Shown piece after piece: positions 51,742 to 63,679 of a stretch of 64,000 bases of DNA (positions are counted from its first letter, which is position 1; each line of letters begins with the position of its first letter). A program made the position numbers and the translations under genes. Origin of the DNA: Naasia sp. (GTDB taxonomy: Bacteria; Actinomycetota; Actinomycetes; Actinomycetales; Microbacteriaceae). Location of the stretch: positions 62,001 to 126,000 of the forward strand of contig NZ_JAODMK010000022.1 of the NCBI RefSeq assembly GCF_025465545.1. The letters are read 5' to 3'. The notes beneath the pieces were generated by a model that ran no database searches, was not told the DNA's origin, and saw only the letters and a list, made by a program, of their open reading frames with translations.

Positions 51742-52935
51742 TCAGGTGCCGGGGTAGTAGTAGTACCGGATCTGCGACGGTGTGCGCATCTTGGTCGTGA
51801 CGACGCGCGCGTCCGATCCGCCGGTGATGACGGTGTTGCCTTCGATGGTCTCCACCCGCCCGTCGGCGAGCACCTTGGTCACGATGCCGACGTGGGTCGC
51901 GTCCGTGCCGCCGTTGAAGGTCATGAAGACGAGGGCCCCGAGCTTCGGCGTGGAGGAGACGCCGCGACTCGTGACCTCGTCGACCAGGCTGGCGAACGTG
52001 TGCACCTGCGGCACGGCTTCGCCATTGTTGCCGATCGCGCTCACCCAGGACAGGAAGACGCCGCACCAGGCGACGTTCCTGCCGTTCCAGTCGTTGTACT
52101 TGTTGATCTTCACGCCCGGTTCCACGTAGCCGACCTGCGATGCCGCGACCACGATCAGCTCGGAGGCAACGCCCGCACCGTATGCCACGTGCGTCGTCGC
52201 CTTCGTCACCGACTGACGGTTGTAGAACACCGATCCCCCCGCGAACGCCTGGAGGCACTTGTCGAGAGTCCTGAAGCAGTCCGCATCCGTCCTGGGTGCG
52301 CCAAGCCTGCCCGCCGGGCCGCCCGCCTTCAGGTAGCCGGCGAGCACGGCGCCCGTGACCATGAAGGTCCGTCCCGCGGACTCTACGAGCATGCCCTTCT
52401 CGTAGCTGCGCCACCGCAGGTCGCTGCCGTTGCTGTGCCCTGTGTTCACCTTCGAGGTCGGGGCCTTCAGCCAGGGCGCGACCTGTGCGTAGCGCTGCTC
52501 CAACGTCTGGCCGCCCGAGAGGCGCGTCTCGTCCAGCGTGCGAGAAGCGGCCGCGCCGAACCCGCTCGCCGCCTTCGCGTACGTGCGGAACGAGAAGCTC
52601 GCGTCGTTGCGCACCCACAGCCGGTAGTGGCCCGAGTCGAGCGTCGTCGTCGTCGCCAGCGTGACCCAGCCGGCACCCGACTTCCGCTGCACATAGACCG
52701 TGCGGCCGCCGAGCGGGCTGCCGTCCGGGGTCCGGAGGTACCCGGTGACGGCGATGTTCTCCTGAAAATGGAACTCCCCGACATTCGACGCGACCGTCAG
52801 TTGGAGGGCCGCTGTCACGGCGCTCGCCGGCTGCGTCGCCCCCACCGCGGCGAGGAGTGCGGAGCAGAGGAGGACGGCGAGAAGGCGGGCCGTGAGCGGC
52901 CGGGGTCCGCCGGCGCACGTTCGCTGCATCGACAT
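51742..52935 (-). CDS. Secreted CHAP-domain peptidoglycan hydrolase with LGFP repeats
   Basis: 397 aa with an Sec signal peptide (RLLAVLLCSALLAAVGATQPASA). Residues about 45-130 look like a beta-sandwich bacterial Ig/prealbumin-like domain (AVTGYLRTPDGSPLGGRTVY). Next are LGFP-type repeats that bind cell wall (GYLKAGGPAGRLGAPRTDAD). The C-terminal CHAP domain has catalytic Cys in NVAWCGVFLSWV and His in DATHVGIVTKV, with EGN near the end. It would cleave peptide or amide bonds in peptidoglycan. ATG 52935 or 52929 could serve as start. Confidence 0.88.
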   Translation of the reverse strand: MSMQRTCAGGPRPLTARLLAVLLCSALLAAVGATQPASAVTAALQLTVASNVGEFHFQENIAVTGYLRTPDGSPLGGRTVYVQRKSGAGWVTLATTTTLDSGHYRLWVRNDASFSFRTYAKAASGFGAAASRTLDETRLSGGQTLEQRYAQVAPWLKAPTSKVNTGHSNGSDLRWRSYEKGMLVESAGRTFMVTGAVLAGYLKAGGPAGRLGAPRTDADCFRTLDKCLQAFAGGSVFYNRQSVTKATTHVAYGAGVASELIVVAASQVGYVEPGVKINKYNDWNGRNVAWCGVFLSWVSAIGNNGEAVPQVHTFASLVDEVTSRGVSSTPKLGALVFMTFNGGTDATHVGIVTKVLADGRVETIEGNTVITGGSDARVVTTKMRTPSQIRYYYYPGT

Positions 52936-53136
52936 AGGTCCCCCGGAATCGGTCGCCCTGATGCCCGTGCGGGAGGTGGGCGGTCGTGGTTCAGGGTACG
53001 GGGGAGGGGCGGTGCCGGCGTCGGCGACCCGCGATGCCGGTGAGATGCGCGAGGCGACCGCGGTCCCGGCGGTGCCCGCCCCACCTCCGGGAACTGAAGA
53101 AGGCGCCGCCCACTGGGCGACGCCTTCTTCGACTGC

Positions 53137-53220
53137 GGAGGATGGGGGATTCGAACCCCCGAGGGCTTTCACCCAACACGCTTTCCAAGCGTGCGCCATA
53201 GGCCACTAGGCGAATCCTCC
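53137..53220 (-). tRNA. tRNA-Ser (GGA anticodon)
   Basis: The minus strand folds as a class II tRNA: acceptor stem GGAGGAT/ATCCTCC, a D arm, an anticodon stem CACGC/GCGTG with loop TTGGAAA (anticodon GGA), a long variable arm typical of Ser, and a T arm GGGGGTTCGAATCCCCC. The CCA end is not encoded. Confidence 0.95.
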
Positions 53221-53265
53221 GGTCGGCCAGCGGTATCCGCGACCTCCAGCATCCTACCGTCACGG

Positions 53266-53271
53266 TAGACT
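53266..53271 (+). promoter_or_regulatory. -10 box of SRP RNA gene
   Basis: TAGACT ends 7 nt before the mature 5' end of the SRP RNA. Confidence 0.5.
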
Positions 53272-53278
53272 CTCTTCC

Positions 53279-53367
53279 GGCTCCCCGCGTGGCGCCATCC
53301 AGGCCAACTCCCCCAGGACGGAAACGCAGCAAGGGTAACCGGGCTCTGGCGGGTGCGCGGGGGGTCC
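53279..53367 (+). ncRNA. ffs: Signal recognition particle RNA (4.5S)
   Basis: Small bacterial SRP RNA of about 89 nt. The apical part has the invariant domain IV sequence CAGGACGGAAACGCAGCAAG followed by GGTAACCGGG. The ends GGCTCCCCGCG and CGCGGGGGGTCC pair. A pyrimidine-rich run follows. It lies between tRNA-Ser and dnaX, the usual neighbourhood in actinobacteria. Confidence 0.93.
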
Positions 53368-53501
53368 TTTCTTCTTCCTCCGACGGCCGCAACGCTCCGG
53401 CCATCGCGCAACGGCATGCGGATGCGGTTCGGCCGTTCGGATGCGGTTCTTGCTTCTCTGTGAGCGGAGGGACGCCCCGGCCGACTGTCGCCGGCGGCAG
53501 G

Positions 53502-53507
53502 TAGCCT
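53502..53507 (+). promoter_or_regulatory. -10 box of dnaX
   Basis: TAGCCT is 6 nt before the dnaX GTG, so the message is probably leaderless. Confidence 0.5.
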
Positions 53508-53513
53508 GGGCTC

Positions 53514-55478
53514 GTGGTCACCGCCCTCTATCGTCGCTACCGTCCCGAGACGTTCGACGAGCTGATCGGCCAGGCCCAGGTCACCGACCCGCTGCGCACC
53601 GCGCTCCGCACCGACCGGGTCAACCACGCCTATCTCTTCAGCGGCCCCCGCGGCTGCGGCAAGACCACTTCCGCCCGCATCCTGGCCCGCTGCCTCAACT
53701 GTGCGACGGGCCCCACCGACACCCCGTGCGGGGTGTGCGACAGCTGCGTCGAGCTCGGCAGGGACGGCAGCGGCTCGCTCGACGTGGTGGAGATCGATGC
53801 CGCAAGTCACAACGGCGTCGACGACGCCCGGGACCTGCGCGAGCGCGCCGTCTTCGCGCCCGCGCGCGACCGCTACAAGATCTTCATCCTCGACGAGGCG
53901 CACATGGTCACGCCTCAGGGCTTCAACGCGCTGCTCAAGATCGTCGAGGAGCCGCCCGAGCACGTCATGTTCATCTTCGCGACCACCGAGCCGGAAAAGG
54001 TCATCGGCACCATCCGGTCGCGCACGCATCACTACCCGTTCCGGCTCGTTCCCCCCGCGCAGCTGCTCGAATACCTCCAGCACCTCTGCGAGACCGAGGG
54101 CGTGCAGGTCGCCGCCGGTGTGCTGCCGCTCGTCGTGCGCGCGGGCGGGGGATCGGTCCGCGACACCCTGTCACTGCTCGACCAGCTGATCGCCGGCTCG
54201 GAAGGCGGCGCGGTGGAGTACGAGCGCGCGGTCGGGCTGCTCGGCTACACGCACGGCGCGCTGCTCGACGATGTGGTGCTCGCAATCGGCGCCCGCGACG
54301 CCGCCGCCGCATTCGGTGCCGTCGACCGCGTGGTGCAGACCGGGCAGGACCCTCGGCGCTTCGTGGAGGATCTGCTGGAGCGGCTCCGCGACCTGATCGT
54401 GGTCGCGGCCACCGGCGAGAATGCGGGGTCGGTGCTCCGAGGCGTGCCCGTCGAGCAGCTCGAGTCCTATCGAGTGCAGGCCGCGCACTTCGGCGCCGCA
54501 GAGCTCTCCCGTTCGGCCGACGTCGTCAACTCCGCCCTCACCGAGATGACGGGCGCCACCTCGCCCCGGCTGCACCTCGAGCTGATGATCGCCCGCGTGC
54601 TCGTGCCCGCGAGCGACGAGACCGAGCGCGGAGCACTCGCCCGGGTGGAGCGCCTCGAGCGCCGCGTGGGCGTCACGGGATCCGAGCCGGCAGCGACATC
54701 CCGCCCCGCCGCGCCGCAGCAGGCCACCCCGGCCTCGCGCCCCGAACCGTCTCCGGAGCGCTCCGCGACCCCCGTTTCCTCCGCTCCTCCCGCCGACTCC
54801 GCCTCTGCGCCTCGGGCCCCTGCCGGAAGCGCGCCCGCAGCCCGCACGGCGGCGCCGACCGAGTCGCGGCGGCCCGCCTCCGGACCGGCGCGGTCAACGC
54901 CGGCCGAGGCGCCGCCGAGCGACGGGGGCTGGGAGGTCCGGCTGCCGGGCTCGGGGTCGAACACCCCCGCGCCTGCCGCGGAGCAGCCCGCCGCCGAACC
55001 GGCGCCCGCGACGCAGGGCCAGCCGGCAGACGCCGCGACGCCCGCCGCCGACCCCGCCGACGCGGGCGTCCCCGTCGATCTCGGCCGCGTCCGGGACTCC
55101 TGGCCCGAGATCCTCGAGGCCGTCAAGCGCATCAAGCTCAGTGCCTGGACAGTCGTCTACACGGCCCAGCCGCTCACGCTGCGCGGCGACATCCTCACCC
55201 TCGGCTTCGTCAGCGAGAACGACGTCGCCAGCTTCCGGCAGCAGCAGACCGCAGGGGAGGGCGTCAGCGAGATCCTCCGGCAGGCGATCCTCAACGTGCT
55301 GGGCACCCGCGTGAAGTTCCTCGCCCGGGTCGATGCGCCGGCCGCGGCGCCTCCTCCGCCGGATGCGGGAGGCGCTCCCCGGAACGAGCCCAACCGCTAC
55401 GGCGAAGCCGTCGTGCGGGAGATCCTCGGCGCCAGCTTCATCGAGGAGACGCCCCTGCCGCCCCGGGTCCGGGAGTAG
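53514..55478 (+). CDS. dnaX: DNA polymerase III subunit gamma/tau
   Basis: Clamp-loader ATPase, 654 aa. Walker A is GPRGCGKTTSARIL near residue 45; the four-Cys zinc module is CLNCATGPTDTPCGVCDSC; Walker B is FILDEAHM; sensor 1 is FATTEPEKV; sensor 2 region SVRDTLSLLDQL. The C-terminal part after about residue 370 is Ala/Pro-rich and probably disordered, then a terminal domain near residues 525-654 that should contact polymerase. No A-rich slippery site is visible, so only tau is expected. recR starts 3 nt downstream. Confidence 0.96.
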   Translation: MVTALYRRYRPETFDELIGQAQVTDPLRTALRTDRVNHAYLFSGPRGCGKTTSARILARCLNCATGPTDTPCGVCDSCVELGRDGSGSLDVVEIDAASHNGVDDARDLRERAVFAPARDRYKIFILDEAHMVTPQGFNALLKIVEEPPEHVMFIFATTEPEKVIGTIRSRTHHYPFRLVPPAQLLEYLQHLCETEGVQVAAGVLPLVVRAGGGSVRDTLSLLDQLIAGSEGGAVEYERAVGLLGYTHGALLDDVVLAIGARDAAAAFGAVDRVVQTGQDPRRFVEDLLERLRDLIVVAATGENAGSVLRGVPVEQLESYRVQAAHFGAAELSRSADVVNSALTEMTGATSPRLHLELMIARVLVPASDETERGALARVERLERRVGVTGSEPAATSRPAAPQQATPASRPEPSPERSATPVSSAPPADSASAPRAPAGSAPAARTAAPTESRRPASGPARSTPAEAPPSDGGWEVRLPGSGSNTPAPAAEQPAAEPAPATQGQPADAATPAADPADAGVPVDLGRVRDSWPEILEAVKRIKLSAWTVVYTAQPLTLRGDILTLGFVSENDVASFRQQQTAGEGVSEILRQAILNVLGTRVKFLARVDAPAAAPPPPDAGGAPRNEPNRYGEAVVREILGASFIEETPLPPRVRE

Positions 55479-55481
55479 ACC

Positions 55482-56081
55482 GTGTACGAGGGGATCGTCC
55501 AGGAGCTCATCGATGAGCTGGGCCGCCTTCCGGGCATCGGGCCCAAGTCCGCTCAGCGGATCGCCTTCCACATCGTGCAGACGCAGTCGTTCGACGTGCG
55601 CCGGCTCGGCGAGGTGCTGCTCGAGATCCGGGAGAAGGTGCGCTTCTGCATCGACTGCGGCAACGTCTCCGATCAGGAGCGGTGCAACATCTGCCGCGAT
55701 CCGCGTCGCAGCCGCACCCAGATCTGCGTGGTCGAAGAGGCGAAGGACGTCGTCGCCATCGAGCGCACCCGGGAGTTCCGCGGGCTGTACCACGTGCTCG
55801 GCGGTGCGATCAGCCCCATCGACGGCATCGGGCCCGAGGATCTCCGCGTCCGCGAGCTGCTGCTCCGCCTTGCCGACGGGACCGTGGAGGAGGTCATCAT
55901 CGCAACCGACCCCAACCTCGAGGGCGAGGCAACGGCCACCTATCTGTCGCGCCTGATGCGCACCCTCGAGGTGAAGGTCAGCAGGCTCGCCTCCGGGCTG
56001 CCCGTCGGTGGCGACCTCGAGTACGCCGACGAGGTGACGCTCGGCCGAGCCTTCGAGGGCCGCCGGCTCGTCGAGCACTGA
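55482..56081 (+). CDS. recR: Recombination protein RecR
   Basis: Part of RecFOR-type daughter-strand gap repair, 199 aa. N-terminal helix-hairpin-helix ([20 protein letters not shown]), C4 zinc finger ([16 protein letters not shown]) and a Toprim domain ([32 protein letters not shown]). GTG 55482 is just after the dnaX stop, so the pair form an operon. Confidence 0.97.
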   Translation: MYEGIVQELIDELGRLPGIGPKSAQRIAFHIVQTQSFDVRRLGEVLLEIREKVRFCIDCGNVSDQERCNICRDPRRSRTQICVVEEAKDVVAIERTREFRGLYHVLGGAISPIDGIGPEDLRVRELLLRLADGTVEEVIIATDPNLEGEATATYLSRLMRTLEVKVSRLASGLPVGGDLEYADEVTLGRAFEGRRLVEH

Positions 56082-58550
<2,469 letters not shown>

Positions 58551-58601
58551 CCGCACCCCGGCTCGGTCCTGACCGGGTCAGGGGCGGACGGGTCCGCGAA
58601 C

Positions 58602-58607
58602 TAGACT
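58602..58607 (+). promoter_or_regulatory. -10 box of mqo
   Basis: TAGACT lies 6 nt before the mqo ATG (58614), indicating a leaderless transcript. Confidence 0.5.
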
Positions 58608-58613
58608 GGAGCC

Positions 58614-60092
58614 ATGGCATCGGCTCAGCCCGTCGACGTCGTGCTCATCGGCGGGGGCATCATGAGCGCGACGCTCGGTACCCTCCTGCAGAAGCTCGAG
58701 CCGACCTGGCAGATCAGCATCTACGAGCGGCTCGGCCGTGTGGCCCAGGAGAGCAGCAATCCGTGGAACAACGCGGGCACGGGGCACGCCGCCTTCTGCG
58801 AGCTCAACTACACGCCTGAGCGTGCGGACGGCACGATCGACACTACGAGTGCCATCAAGGTCAACGAGCAGTTCCAGCTCTCGCGCGAGTTCTGGTCGCA
58901 CCTCGTCGAGTCCTCGGTGGTGCACGAGTCGGCCGGCTTCATCAACTCGACTCCGCACATGACGTTCGTCCGCGGCGCCGAGAACGTGGACTATCTCCGC
59001 CGCCGCTGGGAGGCGCTCCGCGACCACCCGCTCTTCGCCGGCATCGAGTTCTCGGATGACCCGAAGGTGATCCACCGCTGGGCGCCGCTGCTCATCGAGG
59101 GCCGACGCAAGGACGAGCCGGTCGCCGCCACCCGCATCGAGGCGGGCACCGACGTGGACTTCGGAGCTCTCACCGTGGAGCTCATGGACCGGCTCGTGGA
59201 GAACGGAGCTCAGCTCCACCTCGACTCCGAGGTGCGCAAGCTGAAGCGCCTGCCCGACGGCACCTGGAAGCTCGCGGTCAAGGAGCTCGTCGGCCTCACC
59301 TCCACCGAGGTGAACGCCCGGTTCGTCTTCGTCGGCGCCGGCGGCTGGGCCCTCAAGCTGCTGCAGAAGTCGGGCATCCCGGAGGCTCGAGGCTACGGCG
59401 TCTTCCCCATCAGCGGGCAGTTCCTGCGCACCGACGATCAGGCCGTGGTCGCCCGGCACAACGCCAAGGTCTACGGCAAGGCATCGGTCGGCGCCCCACC
59501 GATGTCGGTGCCGCACCTCGACACCCGTGTGGTGGACGGGGCGGCCTCCCTCATGTTCGGGCCGTTCGCCGGCTTCAGTCCGAAGTTCCTCAAGCGCGGC
59601 TCCATGCTCGACCTGTTCGGCTCGGTCAAGGCGCACAACATCGTGCCGCTGCTCGCCGTGGCGAAGGACAACTTCTCCCTCGTCCGATACCTCATCGGAG
59701 AGGTCCTCGCCTCGCGGCGCAAGAAGTTCGAGAGTCTTCGCGAGTTCTTCCCGCAGGGCGATCCTGCGGACTGGCGCCTCATCGTCGCCGGCCAGCGCGC
59801 TCAGGTGATCAAGCCCGACAAGCAGAAGGGTGGCGTGCTGCAGTTCGGCACCGAGGTCGTCTCAGGTGCCGACGGCACGATCGCGGGACTCCTCGGGGCG
59901 TCGCCGGGAGCGTCGACCGCCGTGCCGATCATGTTCGACGTGCTGCGCCGCTGCTTCCCCGAGCGGATCGGCCAGTGGGAGCCGCAGCTTCGGGCGATGG
60001 TCCCCACGTATGGCACGCTCCTCTCGGACAGGCCTTCGCTGGTCCCGGAGGTGCAGGCGGAGACCGCACGCGCGTTGGGGCTCACCGCCTGA
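58614..60092 (+). CDS. mqo: Malate:quinone oxidoreductase
   Basis: Peripheral membrane FAD enzyme that oxidises malate to oxaloacetate and passes electrons to menaquinone, 492 aa. FAD-binding start [20 protein letters not shown]; substrate-region [40 protein letters not shown] near the C-terminus. It stands alone, after asd. Confidence 0.97.
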   Translation: MASAQPVDVVLIGGGIMSATLGTLLQKLEPTWQISIYERLGRVAQESSNPWNNAGTGHAAFCELNYTPERADGTIDTTSAIKVNEQFQLSREFWSHLVESSVVHESAGFINSTPHMTFVRGAENVDYLRRRWEALRDHPLFAGIEFSDDPKVIHRWAPLLIEGRRKDEPVAATRIEAGTDVDFGALTVELMDRLVENGAQLHLDSEVRKLKRLPDGTWKLAVKELVGLTSTEVNARFVFVGAGGWALKLLQKSGIPEARGYGVFPISGQFLRTDDQAVVARHNAKVYGKASVGAPPMSVPHLDTRVVDGAASLMFGPFAGFSPKFLKRGSMLDLFGSVKAHNIVPLLAVAKDNFSLVRYLIGEVLASRRKKFESLREFFPQGDPADWRLIVAGQRAQVIKPDKQKGGVLQFGTEVVSGADGTIAGLLGASPGASTAVPIMFDVLRRCFPERIGQWEPQLRAMVPTYGTLLSDRPSLVPEVQAETARALGLTA

Positions 60093-60108
60093 GTCGCTTG
60101 ACGCACGA

Positions 60109-60124
60109 TCGAACATATGTTCGA
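60109..60124 (+). promoter_or_regulatory. LexA (SOS) box
   Basis: TCGAACATATGTTCGA is a perfect 16-bp palindrome and a perfect match to the actinobacterial LexA consensus TCGAAC-N4-GTTCGA. It ends 8 nt before the ATG of the radical SAM gene and overlaps the expected -10 position (TCGACT, 60121-60126); TTGACG at 60098-60103 would be the -35 with a 17-nt spacer. Confidence 0.9.
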
Positions 60125-60132
60125 CTGTTCCG

Positions 60133-61167
60133 ATGCGATGGAGTGGACAGGAGCTGACCGCGGAGAGGGGCGACGCGCTCCCCGGGCTGGCTCGGCTGAG
60201 CAACCTGGTCCGTTCGGTGCGCACGCCCGAGTTCGCCGGCGTCACCTTCCACGAGGTGCTCGCGAAGACCGCGCTCAACCGGGTGCCCGGACCCGAGCGA
60301 TTCGGCTTCGGCTGGACCATCAATCCGTACCGGGGCTGCAGCCATGCGTGCACCTACTGCTTCGCCCGGCCCACGCACCGCTATCTGGAGCTCGACGAGG
60401 GCAAGGACTTCGACTCCGAGATCATCGTCAAGGTGAACGCGGCGGAGGTGCTGCGGAAGGAGCTGGCAGCACCGAAGTGGGGACGGCATCCCGTGGCGCT
60501 CGGCACCAACACCGACCCGTATCAGCGGGCCGAGGGGCGGTACCGGCTGATGCCCGACATCCTCCGCGCGCTCGCCGATGCAGGAACGCCGATCTCCATC
60601 CTCACCAAGGGGACGCTGCTTCGTCGCGACCTGGACCTGCTCACCGAGCTCGCCGAGCGCGTTCCGGTGGATCTCGCCATGTCGATCGCGGTGTACGACG
60701 ACGAGCTGCAGCAGTCCGTCGAACCCGGCACCCCCACCACCGCGGCGCGGCTCGCGACGGTGGCTGCGGCGAGGGAGCGCGGACTGCCGTGCGGGGTGTT
60801 CCTGATGCCCGTCCTGCCCTATCTCACCGACACGGTCGCCCACCTCGACCACGCGCTCGGACTGGTCAAGGCCTCCGGAGCCAGCTCCGTGCTGCACACC
60901 GCGCTCTATCTCAAGCAGGGTACGAAGGAGTGGTACCTCAGCTGGCTCGACCGCCAGCACCCTGAGCTGTCGCAGAAGTACCGGGCCATGTACGCCGGCA
61001 GCGCCTACGCTCCGAAGGAGTACCGGGCCTGGCTCGCGGCGCGATTCGCCCCCCTCGTGCGCAAACACGGGCTGGCCACCGGTCGCTCGGATCCGGCGAC
61101 CGGTTCGGTGCTGTCCCGGGCGCCGCTCGCCGCCGAGCCCGTGCTCGGGGCGCCCACCCTGTTCTGA
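60133..61167 (+). CDS. Rv2578c-family radical SAM protein, SOS-regulated
   Basis: Radical SAM protein, 344 aa. The start MRWSGQEL is typical of the family. The 4Fe-4S cluster motif is CSHACTYC in NPYRGCSHACTYCFARPTH, and further blocks are LGTNTDPYQRAEGRYRLMP and LTKGTLLRRDLDLL. The last 30 residues are low complexity. It belongs to the SplB-like group, and M. tuberculosis Rv2578c is also a LexA-regulated member. A role in repair of damaged DNA or RNA is inferred from regulation; the substrate is not known. ATG 60133 is probably a leaderless start. Confidence 0.92.
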   Translation: MRWSGQELTAERGDALPGLARLSNLVRSVRTPEFAGVTFHEVLAKTALNRVPGPERFGFGWTINPYRGCSHACTYCFARPTHRYLELDEGKDFDSEIIVKVNAAEVLRKELAAPKWGRHPVALGTNTDPYQRAEGRYRLMPDILRALADAGTPISILTKGTLLRRDLDLLTELAERVPVDLAMSIAVYDDELQQSVEPGTPTTAARLATVAAARERGLPCGVFLMPVLPYLTDTVAHLDHALGLVKASGASSVLHTALYLKQGTKEWYLSWLDRQHPELSQKYRAMYAGSAYAPKEYRAWLAARFAPLVRKHGLATGRSDPATGSVLSRAPLAAEPVLGAPTLF

Positions 61168-61256
61168 GCTGTACCCCAGTAGGGGAGCCAGAGAACCGGA
61201 ACTGGCGCAATCGGGGTACAAACCGGGCGCGGCACTGCCATAATCGAACTCGAGCG

Positions 61257-62534
61257 GTGGACGTCGCCGCCGGTACGACTTCGGCCAGAAGGGTCCCCGT
61301 GTCACTCGGTCTGCCCGGTCACCTGGCTCCTCGCGCGGTCGGCGCCGGAATCGCTCGGGCATCGCACGTGGTCGCCGCGGTCTGCCTGGCTGGCGCCTTC
61401 GTCGTCACGGTGATCCATCAGACCCTCGACGTCGACAAGGCGATCTGGCCCGCCCTCTTCGCGCTCCTCGGAATGGGCGCGCTGCTCGCCGTCGTGGAGC
61501 GACGCCGGAACCTGCTCTCCGTGTCCGCCTACCTCCTGCTCGGCGGCGCCCTCATCTACCTCTTCTCCTCCGTGGTGCTGGTGCAGGTGCCGATCCTCAC
61601 CAACTCGAGCGTCTGGGTGCTCTCGATGCTCAAGGTGGCGCTGGTGATGGTCGGCGCGGTGGGCACCCGAACGCTCGGCTCGGTGCTCCCGCCGCTCGCC
61701 GGCTACCTGCTCGGGGAAGCGGCGACCGCGACCGCCGCCGCAGCGACCGGCAAGGCGGTGCAGCTCGACCTGACTGCGGCGCTCGCCACCCTTCTCGTGC
61801 TCGTCGTCGGGGTCGGCACGACACTCGGCCGCGCCGCCGCCCGGCGTGCCCAGCCCTCGATCCACCGTGCCGCCATGGACGAGCGGGTCGCCGCCCTGCG
61901 TGCCACGGCCGAGGCTCGTGCGGCGGCCCTGCTGCACGACACGATCCTCAGCGACCTGGCCGCGATCGCGGCGAGCACGCCCGGCCCGCTCTCGCCGACG
62001 CTGGCGAATCAGCTGCAGGGGGACCTCGTCAGCATCGTCGGCCATGACTGGTCGGAGGAGCCCGCGCCCTCGTCGCACCTCAGCGGGCCGGCCGGGGTGT
62101 GGGAGGCGAGCGCCCTCGCGTCCGCGGTGCAGACCGCTCGCGGTCTCGGGCTCGACATCACGCTGTCCGGGGACCCTGCAGCGGTGGCCGGCCTCAGCCG
62201 GGAGGTCGATGACGCGCTCGGCCTTGCGGTCGGCCAGCTCCTCATCAACGTGCACAAGCATTCCGGCGAGACCACCGCCGAGGTGGTCGTCTATGCGGGC
62301 GGCGGCTCGCTCTCGGTCATGGTCATCGACGGGGGCCGCGGCTTCGACGAGCGACTGATCGACCGCGACCGCTTCGGCCTGCGGCACTCCGTTCGCTCGA
62401 GGATGGCGGCAGTCGGGGGACGGGTTCAGGTGTGGTCGGCGCCCGGAAGCGGCACCTCGGTGCTGGTGCAGGTGCCCGCAGTCGTCTCCGCCGAGGATCC
62501 CCTCGTCCCTGTTCCCACGGGGGAGGACAGATGA
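61257..62534 (+). CDS. Membrane histidine kinase-like ATPase
   Basis: 425 aa. Six or so N-terminal hydrophobic segments (about residues 30-200) precede a short dimerisation helix with a probable phospho-His (ALLHDTILSDLAAIAAST) and a HATPase_c domain: N-box LLINVHKHSGETT, G1 VIDGGRGFD, then FGLRHSVRSRMAAVGG and GSGTSVLVQVP. This is the NarX-like HisKA_3 style found with LuxR-type regulators, one of which starts 1.1 kb downstream. Start uncertain: GTG 61299 would remove 14 non-conserved residues. The stop overlaps the next ATG. Confidence 0.85.
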   Translation: MDVAAGTTSARRVPVSLGLPGHLAPRAVGAGIARASHVVAAVCLAGAFVVTVIHQTLDVDKAIWPALFALLGMGALLAVVERRRNLLSVSAYLLLGGALIYLFSSVVLVQVPILTNSSVWVLSMLKVALVMVGAVGTRTLGSVLPPLAGYLLGEAATATAAAATGKAVQLDLTAALATLLVLVVGVGTTLGRAAARRAQPSIHRAAMDERVAALRATAEARAAALLHDTILSDLAAIAASTPGPLSPTLANQLQGDLVSIVGHDWSEEPAPSSHLSGPAGVWEASALASAVQTARGLGLDITLSGDPAAVAGLSREVDDALGLAVGQLLINVHKHSGETTAEVVVYAGGGSLSVMVIDGGRGFDERLIDRDRFGLRHSVRSRMAAVGGRVQVWSAPGSGTSVLVQVPAVVSAEDPLVPVPTGEDR

Positions 62535-63679
62535 CGGCGCGGGAGCCGACCCTGCAGTCGCTCGATCCGCTCGGTGCGCTCGCAGGGCGACCGCTCACGG
62601 CTCTCGCGGGCATCGCGGCGATCACCCTGGCAGTCGTCCTCACCGTGGGGTACGGCCGGCAGATCGGGAGCCCGGTCGTCGCGGCCTTGGCCATCCTGGT
62701 CTGCGCCGCGGCGTGCGGGGCTCTCGTCTGGTACTCCTCACCCCGGCGCGCGCCGTTCCGTCGACGCGCAGCGGTTCTCGTCACGCTCGCCGCCGTCGCG
62801 GCGAGCGTGCTCTCCACGGTGGCCTCATGGGGGCAGAACAGCCTGGTCCGCGACGACTGGGGCCCGGTGGCGATCGGACTCCTCCTGCTCGCCCTCAGTC
62901 CGTACCGCCCGCCCCTCGAGATCCAGACGCTCGCGCTCGTGTCGGCCGCGGCTGTCGCCATCACGACCCTGGCGGAGTCCCCGTTCTTCAGCGGGGATGT
63001 GCCGCCCGTCACCTTCGTGGTGGTCGCGGCGACCCCGATCCTCGCCCTCGCCCTGGCCGGGTCGGCGTTCTCCCGGACGGTCATCGCCCGCATCGCCCGC
63101 TGGCGTGCTCGAGCAGAGACCGCCTCGGTCGCGCAGGCGCTGAATATGCAGGGCGGAATCACGCGCTCCGTCCAGCAAGGCCGGGTGAGCCTGCTGAACC
63201 GCGACGTCGTCCCCCTGTTCAGCGGACTCGTCGAACGCAGCATCGTGACCCTCGAGGACATCGAGCGCGCGACCGCGGTGTCTGATGCCATCAGGGCGCT
63301 GATGGTGGCCGAGACGGAGCGCACCTGGCTCGACGAGCTGATCCTGCACCCGCCCTCCGGAACCGAGGCGGCCGTCTGGCCCAGCGTCGTCTCCGATCCG
63401 AGTCACTCGGCCGACGCCATGGCGTTCGAGCAGCGGGCCGCCGTCCGTGCCCTTGTCGGTGCTCTCGGACAGCGGCTCGCGGCCCGCAACGTGAGTGTCC
63501 GCGTCACCGGAACCCGGCGCGCGACCTTCGAGTTGAGCTGCAGCACCGATGTCGGCGAGTCCCACCTCAACGCGGTCCTCGCCCCCTACCTCGCGGTTCT
63601 CCGCGCGGTGTTCTCCGACCTGTCGGTCGCCTTCGCGCGTCCCTCTCTCACCCTGAGGTTCTGTTATGACTGTCAATGA
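62531..63679 (+). CDS. Membrane protein of signalling module, unknown function
   Basis: 382 aa with six predicted hydrophobic helices in the first 190 residues (for example LTALAGIAAITLAVVLTVGY and ILVCAAACGALVWY) and a cytoplasmic C-terminal half of about 190 residues with no motif I recognise. Its membrane half mirrors the topology of the kinase before it, but the H-box and ATP-binding boxes are absent. It is coupled by 4 nt to the kinase and by 14 nt to the response regulator, so it probably acts between them, as a degenerate kinase partner or scaffold. Confidence 0.7.
   Translation: MTAREPTLQSLDPLGALAGRPLTALAGIAAITLAVVLTVGYGRQIGSPVVAALAILVCAAACGALVWYSSPRRAPFRRRAAVLVTLAAVAASVLSTVASWGQNSLVRDDWGPVAIGLLLLALSPYRPPLEIQTLALVSAAAVAITTLAESPFFSGDVPPVTFVVVAATPILALALAGSAFSRTVIARIARWRARAETASVAQALNMQGGITRSVQQGRVSLLNRDVVPLFSGLVERSIVTLEDIERATAVSDAIRALMVAETERTWLDELILHPPSGTEAAVWPSVVSDPSHSADAMAFEQRAAVRALVGALGQRLAARNVSVRVTGTRRATFELSCSTDVGESHLNAVLAPYLAVLRAVFSDLSVAFARPSLTLRFCYDCQ

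Noticed and set aside
53137-53220. Site-specific integration at tRNA-Ser
   Set aside because: No integrase gene, no direct repeat of the tRNA 3' end seen nearby; flanking genes are ordinary.
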